Shown here in pieces: positions 35,357 through 44,859 of a stretch of 64,000 nt of DNA (position 1 is the first letter of the stretch; each line of letters begins with the position of its first letter). This DNA comes from Pseudomonas anguilliseptica (GTDB taxonomy: Bacteria > Pseudomonadota > Gammaproteobacteria > Pseudomonadales > Pseudomonadaceae): positions 1 through 64,000 of the forward strand of contig NZ_FNSC01000001.1 of NCBI RefSeq assembly GCF_900105355.1, read 5' to 3'. Made by a program: the position numbers and the translations under genes. The notes below the pieces were generated by a model. It was not told where the DNA came from and ran no database searches. It worked only from the letters and a program-made list of their open reading frames with translations.

Positions 35357-37759
35357 CTAACGCAGACAGCGTGGTTCTCCCCGCCCTTGCACGGCAGCCT
35401 GCTCCTCGGCACTGAGCAAATCGCCAAGCGGTTTTTCCAGCAATTCGGCAGCGGCCTCCAGTACATGCGCCCAGCTCGCCTGATTGGCGAACAGCATGCC
35501 GGCTTCATCCAGGGTGCCACCTCGATTACGGTAGCCCAGCACCCGACTGTGTCGAGCATCACCGAGCAGCGGCCACAGATGCCCACGGGCAACTTCCGGA
35601 CGCATATGGGTCAGCAGCACACGCTTTATGCTGGCAGCCGGGAATAACCGTTCAACCCGCTCGGCATCGACAATCACCGCCTGTTCCCAGGTATCGCGGG
35701 CCGCACGAAAACGCCCCGGCTCTTGCAAGTAAACCAGACGCCAGGCACATCCGGCCGCGCTCAGACGAACGGCCGCGCGCTGCATTTCTACCAACTGATA
35801 ACTGCCGGTGGCGATCAGCAGCAAAGGCTGCTGGCCTTGCTGTTCGGCCACTACAACGGCGCCATCCTGCGCCAGCTGCTCGGCCTGTCTGCGGGTGAAT
35901 ACGCAAGGCCGCTCGCGTTTGGCAATCACCATGCAAGCGATCTGGCCGCGCGCCTGATAAATACCCGGCAACAACGCCAATACCGAATTGTGATCGGCTG
36001 GAAACACCACCCGCACCATGTCGCTCATCTCACCGAGCAAAGCCTCACAGAAGGTGGTGTCCTGGTGCGATTGCTGATTCTTGCCGTTTTCCCAGGTGTG
36101 CGATGTAACCACCAGCGGCCAGCCAAGCCAGCCTGCCGGGCGTCCAGACTCTTTCTGCTGACGGGCAAAGATGACCCGCTGGCGCACTGCACCGAGCATC
36201 TTCACGCAGAAGGCCTCGTAGCTGGCCACCAGATTCAGGCCGCCCTGGTTGGCCAGGCAGGCAGACACCACGGCCTCTTCATTGAGCGCGGTGATGATGG
36301 CGCCATCCAGCGCTTCCAGCTCGCTCTCCGGCGCGGTCACCCGGTGCTTGAGCGCCTTGAGCACGCCGCCCAGACGATTGCTGGCCAGCTCATCGGGGTT
36401 ACCGACACGCGGACGCAACTGCGGATTAACCTGCACCAGATCGACAAAGAACCGATCCAGAGCCAGCATCGGTGAGCACGCGCCGTCCTGGTACTGCAAC
36501 TCGGGCAGTTTAGGCAGCGCTGGATGGCGCTGCGCTAGCGGGTTATCACGCTCCAGTGCACGAGAACCTCGAGCCGCAAATAACGCGCAGGCTTCACTCA
36601 GCTCATCCGGTGCAACCCAGAGCTGCGCCGCATGCTGATTGAACAGTTCACGGGCGCCGCTATCGGTATGCGGATTGGCCGGTAATGGCAGGTTGTGCGC
36701 CGCATTGCTGCCAGCGCCATAGAAGCCGAAGCCCTTGAGCGTTTCAGCAATGCCATAGGGCATCGGCAGCGGATAGTTCAACACGCCACCGTGCAACTCC
36801 TGCACGCGCCGACCCAGGCGCTGCTCCATGTCCCACAGCGCGCAGACAAAAGCAGCCGGGTCGCGGCCATCGAAACTCACCGATTCAAAGCCACAATGGC
36901 GTAGGTGCTCGCGGAAGTTGTCCTGTCCGGCGGACGTCGCCAGTTCGGTACGCTGCTCGATGCGCCGGCCGTTGGCGATCATCAGCGGCAACGCCACGCC
37001 GCAGTCCTCGGCGCGCCACCAACGCGGCATCCAGTCACTGCCGCGCTGCTCTTCGGCCGCGCCATCGGAGAGAAACGCCACCAGCTTCTCACCGGGTAAC
37101 GGCAGATGGGCGTACTGCAGCTCGGCAAAGCCTAGGTATCCGCCCTCGGCAATCCCGCCAGCCGTGTGCGGATTAATATGGCTGCCCAGCGGCGCGCTGA
37201 CCTGGCCGGCCGCGTTCTGCACATAGCTGTAGAAGTCCGCCACCAGCTGGCTCATCCCCGTCTCATTACAGGGGTAACGCTCGGCCTGCTCCGGATGCTG
37301 ATTGGCTGTCAGCAGGTTGAGCGCCTCGATGGCCGCCACACAGTGACCCTGGCCCATCAACCAACCGCGGGTTTCTCTGCTCAGGTTATTCAGCGCCAGG
37401 TAGCCGGCATAGGCCGGCACCATATTCAGGGCGCCGCCGATGTGCCCTTCGGGCGAGACCTTGAAGTCTTCTGCGGCCAACGCCACACCATCGAGGCGCA
37501 CCCGCTGGGCATAGGTCATATGCACCACCAGCCACATCCCGGCAGCTGTCAGCCGATCCAGCGCGCGGAAGTGGCGGTAGACACTCGGCAGATCCGTCTG
37601 CACTCCCGCCTGCACCAGCTGGTGGGCCATACGGTAGACCGCAGCGCAGGTCTGCGGACTATGCTGCAAAGGTCCATAACCACGCTGCCAAGCGGCAAAG
37701 GCTGGCTCAAGGCGGGCATGCTCGGCCAACTCGCTGGCGCTGGGAAATAGCTGGGTCAT
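35357..37759 (-). CDS. phosphoketolase-family protein, divergent
   Basis: This 800-residue protein has the three-domain layout of phosphoketolase (thiamine diphosphate enzymes splitting xylulose-5-P or fructose-6-P to acetyl-phosphate). The overall fold is clear: IGGALNMVPAYAGYLALN, PLGSHINPHTAGGIAEGGYLG, SHTWENGKNQQSHQDTTFCEALL. Key TPP and phosphate motifs differ: the usual GPGHGGP reads GQGHCVA (about 136-142), and GDGExETG reads SDGAAEEQ (231-238). It may therefore use other substrates or have lost activity. P. aeruginosa has a similar gene in this place. GGAG precedes ATG 37759. It is divergent from the MBL gene, with an Anr-like half-site between. Confidence 0.85.
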   Translation of the reverse strand: MTQLFPSASELAEHARLEPAFAAWQRGYGPLQHSPQTCAAVYRMAHQLVQAGVQTDLPSVYRHFRALDRLTAAGMWLVVHMTYAQRVRLDGVALAAEDFKVSPEGHIGGALNMVPAYAGYLALNNLSRETRGWLMGQGHCVAAIEALNLLTANQHPEQAERYPCNETGMSQLVADFYSYVQNAAGQVSAPLGSHINPHTAGGIAEGGYLGFAELQYAHLPLPGEKLVAFLSDGAAEEQRGSDWMPRWWRAEDCGVALPLMIANGRRIEQRTELATSAGQDNFREHLRHCGFESVSFDGRDPAAFVCALWDMEQRLGRRVQELHGGVLNYPLPMPYGIAETLKGFGFYGAGSNAAHNLPLPANPHTDSGARELFNQHAAQLWVAPDELSEACALFAARGSRALERDNPLAQRHPALPKLPELQYQDGACSPMLALDRFFVDLVQVNPQLRPRVGNPDELASNRLGGVLKALKHRVTAPESELEALDGAIITALNEEAVVSACLANQGGLNLVASYEAFCVKMLGAVRQRVIFARQQKESGRPAGWLGWPLVVTSHTWENGKNQQSHQDTTFCEALLGEMSDMVRVVFPADHNSVLALLPGIYQARGQIACMVIAKRERPCVFTRRQAEQLAQDGAVVVAEQQGQQPLLLIATGSYQLVEMQRAAVRLSAAGCAWRLVYLQEPGRFRAARDTWEQAVIVDAERVERLFPAASIKRVLLTHMRPEVARGHLWPLLGDARHSRVLGYRNRGGTLDEAGMLFANQASWAHVLEAAAELLEKPLGDLLSAEEQAAVQGRGEPRCLR

Positions 37760-37810
37760 ATGCGGCTCCGATAGTTTTAGTCAGCTTAGAACGCGAGATA
37801 CAGGCAGATG

Positions 37811-37824
37811 CTGACCTGTATCAA
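37811..37824. promoter_or_regulatory. weak Anr/Fnr-like box
   Basis: CTGACCTGTATCAA has one perfect ATCAA half-site and a poor partner against TTGATnnnnATCAA. It sits midway between the divergent phosphoketolase-like and MBL genes, a cluster type often induced by low oxygen. This is suggestive only. Confidence 0.3.
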
Positions 37825-37888
37825 AACCCCCGGTTACCTGATGGGACAGCCTTAAGCGCCACCCACTCAACGTGTTCAAGGATTAGCC

Positions 37889-39292
37889 ATGGCCCTGCTC
37901 AACTTCCTCGGCGCAATTCAACAAGTCACCGGCTCCTGTTACTTGATCGAAAGCCGTGACGGCGCACGGGTGCTGCTCGACTGCGGCATGCGCCAGGGCC
38001 GCCGCGAAGAGGAAGACGGCAACCGCGCACCGTTTGCCTTTGACCCGCAGAGCCTGGATGCCGTGGTGATTTCCCACGCGCACATCGACCACACAGGCCT
38101 GCTACCGAAACTCACAGCCGCCGGCTATCGCGGGCCAATATTCGCCACCGACGCGACCTGTGAACTGATGGAATTGATGCTGCTCGACGCCGCGTTTATT
38201 CAGGAGAAAGACGCCGAGTGGGAAAACAAATGGCGTGCACGGATAGGCAAAGCGCCAATCAGCCCGCTGTACACCACCGCCGATGCCGAGCAGGCGCTGA
38301 GCCAGCGCCGGCCGCTGCTGTATGGCGAAAGCCGCGAAGTGGCCGAGGGCGTGCAAGTCACCTTTCACGACGCCGGGCATATCCTCGGCTCGGCGATTGT
38401 CGAACTCGAAGTGCAAGACCATCACCTGACCCGCCGCCTGGTGTTCTCCGGCGACCTGGGCAATACCTGTTCACCCTTGATGCAAGACCCCAGCACGCTG
38501 AGCAAAGCCGATGTGGTGCTGCTGGAGTCGACCTATGGCGACCGCGACCACCGCTGCAGTGAGGACACCCTGGAGGAACTGGTGGAGATTCTGCAGCAGG
38601 CTCATCGCGACGGCGGCAACGTGCTGATCCCTGCCTTCGCCGTCGGCCGCACCCAGGACCTGATCTACTACCTCGGGCGCTTCTATCAGCAAGGCCGCTT
38701 GCCGCAACAGGCGGTGTTTCTCGACAGTCCGATGGCCATAAGGGCCAACGCCATCTATTCACGTTTTCAGGACCAGTTCGCCGCCGAAGACCGTGCGGCG
38801 CTGGCGGCCAAAAAGGTCAAGCGCATTGAAGACTGGCTACCCATCCTGCATTGCACACCCAGCGTGGAAGAGTCGATGGCCATCAACCGGATCAAGAGCG
38901 GTGCGATCATCATCGCCGGCAGCGGTATGTGTACCGGCGGACGTATCGTCCATCACTTCAAGCACAACCTCTGGCGCGACGACTGCCATCTGATCTTCCC
39001 CGGCTTTCAGGCCAAGGGTACCCTCGGTCGCGCGCTGGTGGATGGTGCGGTAAACGTAAAAATCCTCCACCAGCGCATCGCGGTTAAAGCCAAGGTACAT
39101 ACCCTCGGCGGCTTCTCCGCGCATGCCGGGCAATCACAGCTGCTCGACTGGGTCAGCCACTTCGAGCACCACCCCGAGCTGTACCTGGTACATGGTGAGC
39201 TGGAGAAGATGCAGACCCTGCAACTGGCTTTGCGCGAACGCCTGAACTGGATCGCCAACATCCCTGATCCTGGCGAGCAAATCGCCCTCTGA
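37889..39292 (+). CDS. MBL-fold RNA-processing nuclease (beta-CASP/CPSF type)
   Basis: 467 residues. The metallo-beta-lactamase motif HAHIDH (63-68) and later histidines (HDAGHILGSA, SGDLGN) bind two zinc ions. The beta-CASP insert and the C-terminal RNA-specificity segment (FSAHAGQSQLLDW) are those of CPSF73-like ribonucleases. Bacterial homologues are of uncertain RNA target. AAGGA lies before ATG 37889. The following LOG gene, 132 bases downstream, may be in the same transcript. Confidence 0.9.
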   Translation: MALLNFLGAIQQVTGSCYLIESRDGARVLLDCGMRQGRREEEDGNRAPFAFDPQSLDAVVISHAHIDHTGLLPKLTAAGYRGPIFATDATCELMELMLLDAAFIQEKDAEWENKWRARIGKAPISPLYTTADAEQALSQRRPLLYGESREVAEGVQVTFHDAGHILGSAIVELEVQDHHLTRRLVFSGDLGNTCSPLMQDPSTLSKADVVLLESTYGDRDHRCSEDTLEELVEILQQAHRDGGNVLIPAFAVGRTQDLIYYLGRFYQQGRLPQQAVFLDSPMAIRANAIYSRFQDQFAAEDRAALAAKKVKRIEDWLPILHCTPSVEESMAINRIKSGAIIIAGSGMCTGGRIVHHFKHNLWRDDCHLIFPGFQAKGTLGRALVDGAVNVKILHQRIAVKAKVHTLGGFSAHAGQSQLLDWVSHFEHHPELYLVHGELEKMQTLQLALRERLNWIANIPDPGEQIAL

Positions 39293-39424
39293 TGCAGTCC
39301 TGGCATGGGCTGTCGGTTGTCACGCATAGGCATGCGCCGCACAATTCATCAGCCAGCAGCCATACTCAGGACAAGGCCGGCGCGGCAATAGCCTGCTCGG
39401 CCAGTCAGCAGAAGGAGAAGTTGT

Positions 39425-40504
39425 ATGCCCGATGAATCGGACGATTTTCTGTCTCGGCATTTTCAAACCAGCGGAGTCGACCTGACCACCAGGGTGGAAG
39501 AACTGGGCATCCTTGCCGCGCCGCCCGATAGTCCCAATACCAAGCTCTACCAGGCCATGCTCGGCACAGTTGTGCGCATGGCACAGGCCGACCGCAACCG
39601 CTGGGACGCGAAGATCATGCTGCAGACCCTGCGCGAAATGGAGCATGCCTTCAGTGCGCTGGAACAGTTCAAACGGCGGCGCAAGGTCACCGTCTTCGGC
39701 TCGGCACGCACCCCGCCCGACCATCCGGTTTACCACCTGGCCCGCGATCTCGGCGCGACCCTGGCCAAACACAACCTGATGGTCATTACCGGCGCCGGTG
39801 GCGGCATCATGGCGGCTGCCCACGAAGGGGCCGGCCTGGAAAACAGCCTGGGGTTCAATATCACCCTGCCCTTCGAGCAGGGTGCCAATGCCACCGTACA
39901 AGGCAGCAACAACCTGCTGTCATTTCACTTCTTCTTTCTGCGCAAGCTGTTCTTCGTCAAGGAAGCCGACGGCCTGGTGCTCTGCCCAGGTGGTTTTGGC
40001 ACCCTGGACGAAGCGCTGGAAGTACTGACCCTGATCCAGACCGGCAAAAGCCCACTGGTACCCGTAGTGCTGCTCGACCAGCCGGGCGGCACCTTCTGGA
40101 CCAGCGCCCTGAGCTTTCTGCAGGAACAACTGCAGGACAACGGCTATATCCTGCCCAGCGATATGCGCCTGATGCGCCTGGTGCACAGCGCTGAAGAAGC
40201 AACCGAGGAAATCGCTCAGTTCTACCGCAACTACCACTCAAGTCGCTGGCTCAAGGAGCGCTACGTGATCCGCCTCAACCATGCGCTGAACCAGGCAGCC
40301 ATGCAGCAGCTGAACAATGAGTTCCGCGACCTGTGCACGCACAGCGACTTCCAGCAACAAGCTCACTGGGACTCCGAGCAGGATGAACCGGAGCTGTGCC
40401 ATATGACGCGCTTGGCTTTCGCCTTTAACGGCCGCAACCACGGCCGCTTGCGCGAACTACTCGACCTGGTCAATCAGCCGCACAACTGGGCAGAAAACGC
40501 CTGA
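39425..40504 (+). CDS. LOG family protein (Rossmann-fold nucleotide hydrolase type)
   Basis: 359 residues with the LOG motif PGGFGTLDE (188-196) and GAGGGIMAAAHEGA (about 123-136), which in LOG/PpnN enzymes cleave nucleotide 5'-monophosphates to base and ribose-5-phosphate. Ribose-5-phosphate is close to phosphoketolase substrates, which may explain the clustering. An 80-residue N-terminal and a 120-residue C-terminal extension distinguish it from short cytokinin-type LOGs. AAGGAG precedes ATG at good spacing. Confidence 0.88.
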   Translation: MPDESDDFLSRHFQTSGVDLTTRVEELGILAAPPDSPNTKLYQAMLGTVVRMAQADRNRWDAKIMLQTLREMEHAFSALEQFKRRRKVTVFGSARTPPDHPVYHLARDLGATLAKHNLMVITGAGGGIMAAAHEGAGLENSLGFNITLPFEQGANATVQGSNNLLSFHFFFLRKLFFVKEADGLVLCPGGFGTLDEALEVLTLIQTGKSPLVPVVLLDQPGGTFWTSALSFLQEQLQDNGYILPSDMRLMRLVHSAEEATEEIAQFYRNYHSSRWLKERYVIRLNHALNQAAMQQLNNEFRDLCTHSDFQQQAHWDSEQDEPELCHMTRLAFAFNGRNHGRLRELLDLVNQPHNWAENA

Positions 40505-40515
40505 CCTGCCGCCCA

Positions 40516-40543
40516 GCCGATAGCCTGCCTGCGGGCTATCGGC
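40516..40543. terminator. hairpin after LOG gene
   Basis: A 10-bp stem GCCGATAGCC/GGCTATCGGC, 12 bases after the stop and without a T-tract. The rest of 40544-40703 shows no gene. Confidence 0.5.
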
Positions 40544-40703
40544 AATCGCACTTCAGCTAGCCAAGCAAGACAAGAAAAACCACACGCATTTCAGTCCAGA
40601 AAGCTTTTGCCTCCAGTACTGCGACATCATCGGCGTGTAGGAGTAGGTAAGAGGGAAACAGAGAGCGTTGATGCAAGCTGGTCGGCGAACAGCGGGCTTC
40701 GGC

Positions 40704-41168
40704 TTAATCGTCCAGCGCGCCGCGTAGCAAGCGCCCGATTAGCTCAGGCGGATAACCCCGATAACTGAGAAAACGCGCCTGCTGGGCACGCTCGCGCGCA
40801 TCAAGGGGCAGCTCACCGGCAAACTTGCGTTGCCAGGTTTCCTGCAGATGCTCACGCCAGTCAATACCACTGTCGCGCAGGGCCTGCTCGACATCACTGC
40901 GGGCCAGGCCGCGCTGGGTAAGCTCTTCACGAATGCGCAACGGACCATAGCCGGCACGCGCGCGGTAGCTGACAAAGGCCTCCAAATAACGCGTTTCAGA
41001 CAGCAAACCTTCTTCAGCCAAGCGATCGAGAGCGGCTTCGATCAACTCATCAGCCGCCCCGCGACTGCGTAGCTTGCGGGTCAACTCGACCCGGCCATGC
41101 TCACGCCGTGCCAGCAAATCCATGGCCGCCCGCCGCACCGCGACGGGGTTATCCAGAGCAATGGACAT
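40704..41168 (-). CDS. recX: recombination regulator RecX
   Basis: 154 residues of three-helix repeats ([46 protein letters not shown]...) typical of RecX, which binds and restrains RecA filaments. It normally sits just downstream of recA in the same transcript, as here, 11 bases after the recA stop. Since recA is truncated, recX may have lost its promoter and its partner unless a second recA exists. Confidence 0.93.
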   Translation of the reverse strand: MSIALDNPVAVRRAAMDLLARREHGRVELTRKLRSRGAADELIEAALDRLAEEGLLSETRYLEAFVSYRARAGYGPLRIREELTQRGLARSDVEQALRDSGIDWREHLQETWQRKFAGELPLDARERAQQARFLSYRGYPPELIGRLLRGALDD

Positions 41169-41179
41169 AGACAGGCAGA

Positions 41180-41731
<552 letters not shown>

Positions 41732-41877
41732 CGGAAGCAGTACGGGCAGGGGTTCACATAGGCTGGTGCCTGAGAAACCAACGCGCTGCAAAGCCATACT
41801 GTTCATACCTTTCACCCTTACGGAAGCACTATCCCTGTCTACACTGTCTATCTGAACCAATTTCAGGTAGGAAAGCG
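41732..41877 (+). other. foreign end adjoining the recA break, with direct repeats
   Basis: Two CGGAAGCA direct repeats (41731-41738 and 41820-41827), each followed by a GTA/CTA-type triplet, flank the start of the sequence foreign to recA and precede the rightward gene starting at 41878. Such arm-like repeats are found at ends of integrative elements next to the integrase gene; that reading is inferred. Confidence 0.35.
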
Positions 41878-42231
41878 ATGAGCAGGATGCGGGAAAATTT
41901 TGTCGATAGTATCAGGACCTGCTGCCCTGAGGACATCCTAACCTGGGTAGAGAAGCATCCTCCCAAGCGCAGCCCCCCCTCATCCGCGTTTTTTTCATGA
42001 TCGCTCACGAGCTTAATCCAGAGTGGTATCGGAAGCCTGTGGCAATCACCAATGCCTGCCGTCAATTTCTCTCTCATCGACGCAGTGCAATATCCAAAAT
42101 TACAGGCAAGCCAGTCAAAGAAGTCACCGTCATCTCTGACTACACCGTCGTTCGTTATTACTTGAACAGGCTTCAAAAAGCCAAAAAGCTGCCTAGCAAT
42201 GCGCTGATCCTACCAGTCCCGAATTCGACAG
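41878..42231 (+). pseudogene. foreign gene, 5' part, frameshifted and split by IS copy 2
   Basis: ATG 41878 with AGGA upstream starts [20 protein letters not shown]...; the frame ends at TGA 41997-41999 after seven T residues. One extra T would join it to the continuing frame MIAHELNPEWYRKPVAITNACRQFL...LPVPNST, which stops inside the IS. The combined 115 or so residues are basic and helical. The gene starts about 150 bases from the recA break and points away from it. That arrangement fits a recombinase at the edge of an integrative element, but the catalytic R-H-R-Y domain is not present in what remains. Lower GC than the neighbours suggests transfer. Identity unproven. Confidence 0.5.
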
Positions 42232-43423
42232 GGATCCTCTGAAGTAGCCATGCATTTCTGGCTGACGTCAGCCTCTGCTGATTTCGAAAGTGATAAATCG
42301 ATCAAAAACGATCAGATTACCGGCTCATTTCTGTGTTTTTAGCCGCCGCGAGCACCTCGCGGCAGCCATTTCCAGCATTACGGGCGCACCTCTCCTGCAT
42401 TCGTCAGTAAATGTCGGCGCGCCATCCACAGATTTGACAGCGCGAATAAAGTCACCAGTTGCGCCGTGTTTTTGACCAGGCCACGGAAGCGCGTCTTCAC
42501 ATAACCGAACTGACGCTTGATCACCCGAAACGGATGCTCGACCTTGGCTCGCACTTGGGCCTTGGCCTTCTCGATTTTGCGCTTGGCTTTGTACAGCGCG
42601 CTGCGCTTACCGAGTTTCTTGTAAGTGCTACGCCGTGCTGCAACCTGCCAGATCACTTGACGGCCCTCATGCTCGGGGCGCTTCTCGACACCGGTATATC
42701 CGGCATCGCCCCCCACCATGTTTTCCTCGCCGTGCAGCAGCTTATCGACCTGGGTGACATCCGCCACGTTGGCGGCAGTACCCACCACGCTGTGCACCAA
42801 GCCAGACTCGTCATCCACCCCGATGTGCGCCTTCATGCCGAAGTAATACTGATTGCCTTTCTTGGTTGAGTGCATCTCAGGGTCACGCTTACCGTTCTTG
42901 TTCTTGGTTGAACTCGGCGCGTTGATCAGCGTGGCATCGACGATGGTGCCTTGGCGCAGCGACAAACCACGGTCACCCAGGTAGCCATTGATCACGGCCA
43001 GGATGCCGGCAGCCAGTTCGTGTTTTTCCAGCAAGCGGCGGAAGTTGAGGATGGTGGTTTCGTCAGGAATGCGCTCCAGAGTCAGCCCGGCAAACTGGCG
43101 TAGGATGGTGGTCTCGTACAGCGCCTCTTCCATCGCCGGATCGCTGTAACCGAACCAGTTTTGCATCAGATGCACTCGCAGCATCGCCATCAGCGGATAG
43201 GACGGTCGGCCGCCTTCACCCTTTGGATAATGCGGCTCGATCAAAGCGATCAACCCTTTCCATGGCACTACCCGATCCATCTCGATCAGGAACAATTCTT
43301 TGCGGGTCTGCTTGCGCTTGCCGGCGTACTCGGCGTCGGCGAAGGTCATCTGCTTCATCGGAAAACTCGGCGGGTGGAGTGCGGATATTTTGCCAAAATC
43401 AGGAAGTCTTTTTCAGACCATCC
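42232..43423 (-). mobile_element. IS5-family insertion sequence, copy 2 (1192 bp)
   Basis: The ends are GGATCCTCTGAAGTAG and, inverted, GGATGGTCTGAAAAAG. It is flanked by a perfect ACAG on both sides (42228-42231 and 43424-43427), a 4-bp target duplication unlike the YTAR sites of the other copies. Deleting the IS and one ACAG rejoins the foreign gene's frame exactly. Confidence 0.9.
42378..43358 (-). CDS. IS5-family transposase (copy 2)
   Basis: 326 residues, beginning directly at MKQMTFADAEYAGKRKQTRK. The same DDE motifs as copy 1 are intact apart from DAGYTG being preceded by MVGG instead of VVCT. Differences from copies 1 and 3 are scattered substitutions, so the copies are not very recent duplicates of each other. 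It may be active. Confidence 0.9.
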   Translation of the reverse strand: MKQMTFADAEYAGKRKQTRKELFLIEMDRVVPWKGLIALIEPHYPKGEGGRPSYPLMAMLRVHLMQNWFGYSDPAMEEALYETTILRQFAGLTLERIPDETTILNFRRLLEKHELAAGILAVINGYLGDRGLSLRQGTIVDATLINAPSSTKNKNGKRDPEMHSTKKGNQYYFGMKAHIGVDDESGLVHSVVGTAANVADVTQVDKLLHGEENMVGGDAGYTGVEKRPEHEGRQVIWQVAARRSTYKKLGKRSALYKAKRKIEKAKAQVRAKVEHPFRVIKRQFGYVKTRFRGLVKNTAQLVTLFALSNLWMARRHLLTNAGEVRP

Positions 43424-43667
43424 ACAGACGTATTCTCAGAAAAAGAATGCAACATTCTTGGCTATCTGACCTTGGAACATGCCGTTCAAGCGACTTCAAT
43501 GGAAGACGCTCTAAACGAGATTGCGCAACAAATCAAAAAACATAGGGCTGTCATTCTCTCCAAATGCAAACGCATTGTGGCAGAGGGTTATGCCAGGTTT
43601 TTGAAAGCTCCAGACATGATTCACAGAAGCGATGTGGCTGCCATCCGACTCACAAAGGATAACCTAG
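43424..43667 (+). pseudogene. foreign gene, continuation between IS copies 2 and 3
   Basis: Continuing the frame of the 5' part across the excised IS gives ...PNSTDVFSEKECNILGYLTL..., then an 80-residue helical stretch (EDALNEIAQQIKKHRAVILS, RIVAEGYARFLKAPDMIHRSDV) up to KDNL at the border of IS copy 3. No stop codon occurs before the IS. The rest of the gene is not found right of IS copy 3, so it was lost or moved. Function unknown; see the 5' part. Confidence 0.55.
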
Positions 43668-44859
43668 GGATGGTCTGAAGTAGCCCTGTATTTCCGGTCA
43701 ACTTCAGCCTCCGCTGATTTTGAAAGCGGAAAACTGATCAAAAACGATCAAGTCATCCGCTCATTTCGGTGTTTCTGGCCGCCGCGAGCACCTCGCAGCG
43801 GTCATTTCCCACATTACAGGCGCACCTCTCCTGCATTCGTCAGCAAATGTCGACGGGCCATCCACAGGTTCGACAGGGCGAACAGCGTTACCAGTTGTGC
43901 GGTGTTTTTGGCCAGGCCACGGAAGCGCGTCTTCACATAACCGAACTGGCGCTTGATCACGCGAAACGGATGCTCGACCTTGGCGCGCACTTGGGCTTTG
44001 GCCTTCTCGATCTTGCGCTTGGCTTTGTATAACCCGCTGCGCTTATCGAGCTTCCTGTAAGTGCTGCGGCGGGCAGCAACCTGCCAGATCACCTCGCGCC
44101 CATCATGTTCGGGGCGCTTTTCGACACCGGTATAACCCGCATCGGCGCACACCACGTTTTCCTCGCCGTGCAGCAACTTGTCGACCTGAGTGACATCCGC
44201 CACGTTGGCCGCCGTGCCTACCACGCTGTGTACCAGCCCCGACTCGTCATCCACGCCAATGTGCGCCTTCATGCCGAAGTAGTATTGGTTGCCCTTCTTG
44301 GCCTGGTGCATCTCTGGGTCGCGTTTGCCGTCCTTGTTCTTGGTCGAACTCGGCGCATTGATCAGCGTGGCATCGACGATGGTGCCTTGGCGCAACGACA
44401 GGCCACGGTCGCCAAGATAGCCATTGATGACGGCCAGGATGCCGGCAGCCAACTCATGTTTCTCCAGCAGACGACGGAAGTTGAGGATGGTGGTTTCGTC
44501 GGGGATACGTTCCAGACTCAGCCCGGCGAACTGCCGCAGGATAGTGGTCTCGTACAGCGCTTCTTCCATCGCCGGGTCGCTGTAGCCGAACCAGTTCTGC
44601 ATCAGGTGCACACGTAGCATCGCCATCAGCGGATAGGCCGGCCGACCGCCTTCACCCTTGGGGTAATACGGTTCGATCAGTGCGATCAAACCCTTCCACG
44701 GCACCACCCGATCCATCTCGATCAGGAACAACTCTTTGCGGGTCTGCTTGCGTTTGCCGGCGTACTCGGCATCGGCGAAGGTCATTTGCTTCATCGGAAA
44801 ACTCGGCGGGTGGCGTCCGGGCATTTTGCCAAAATCAGGAAGTCTTATTCAGGATTTCC
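43668..44859 (-). mobile_element. IS5-family insertion sequence, copy 3 (1192 bp)
   Basis: The ends are GGATGGTCTGAAGTAG and, inverted, GGAAATCCTGAATAAG. The flanks are CTAG on the left and TTAG on the right, the same unmatched pair as copy 1. Same orientation as copy 2, 244 bases apart. Unmatched flanks and a foreign gene that does not resume on the right suggest a deletion or rearrangement at this copy. Confidence 0.88.
43814..44794 (-). CDS. IS5-family transposase (copy 3)
   Basis: 326 residues with the same start, domain order and DDE residues as the other two copies (VDATLINAPSS; DAGYTGVEKRPEHDGR; KVEHPFRVIKRQFG). It is open from the shared ATG 44794; an upstream ATG at 44824 is also in frame. 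No inactivating change seen. Confidence 0.9.
   Translation of the reverse strand: MKQMTFADAEYAGKRKQTRKELFLIEMDRVVPWKGLIALIEPYYPKGEGGRPAYPLMAMLRVHLMQNWFGYSDPAMEEALYETTILRQFAGLSLERIPDETTILNFRRLLEKHELAAGILAVINGYLGDRGLSLRQGTIVDATLINAPSSTKNKDGKRDPEMHQAKKGNQYYFGMKAHIGVDDESGLVHSVVGTAANVADVTQVDKLLHGEENVVCADAGYTGVEKRPEHDGREVIWQVAARRSTYRKLDKRSGLYKAKRKIEKAKAQVRAKVEHPFRVIKRQFGYVKTRFRGLAKNTAQLVTLFALSNLWMARRHLLTNAGEVRL

Noticed and set aside
41732..41860. The open frame running into recA from ATG 41860 as a functional alternative N-terminus of RecA.
   Set aside because: Its first 43 residues are unrelated to RecA and the ATP-binding core is missing, so no RecA activity is possible.
43668..44859. Misassembly at an IS as the sole cause of the recA truncation.
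   Set aside because: The break is 500 bases away from the nearest IS end, so collapse of IS copies alone cannot create it, although a chimeric assembly in general is not excluded.
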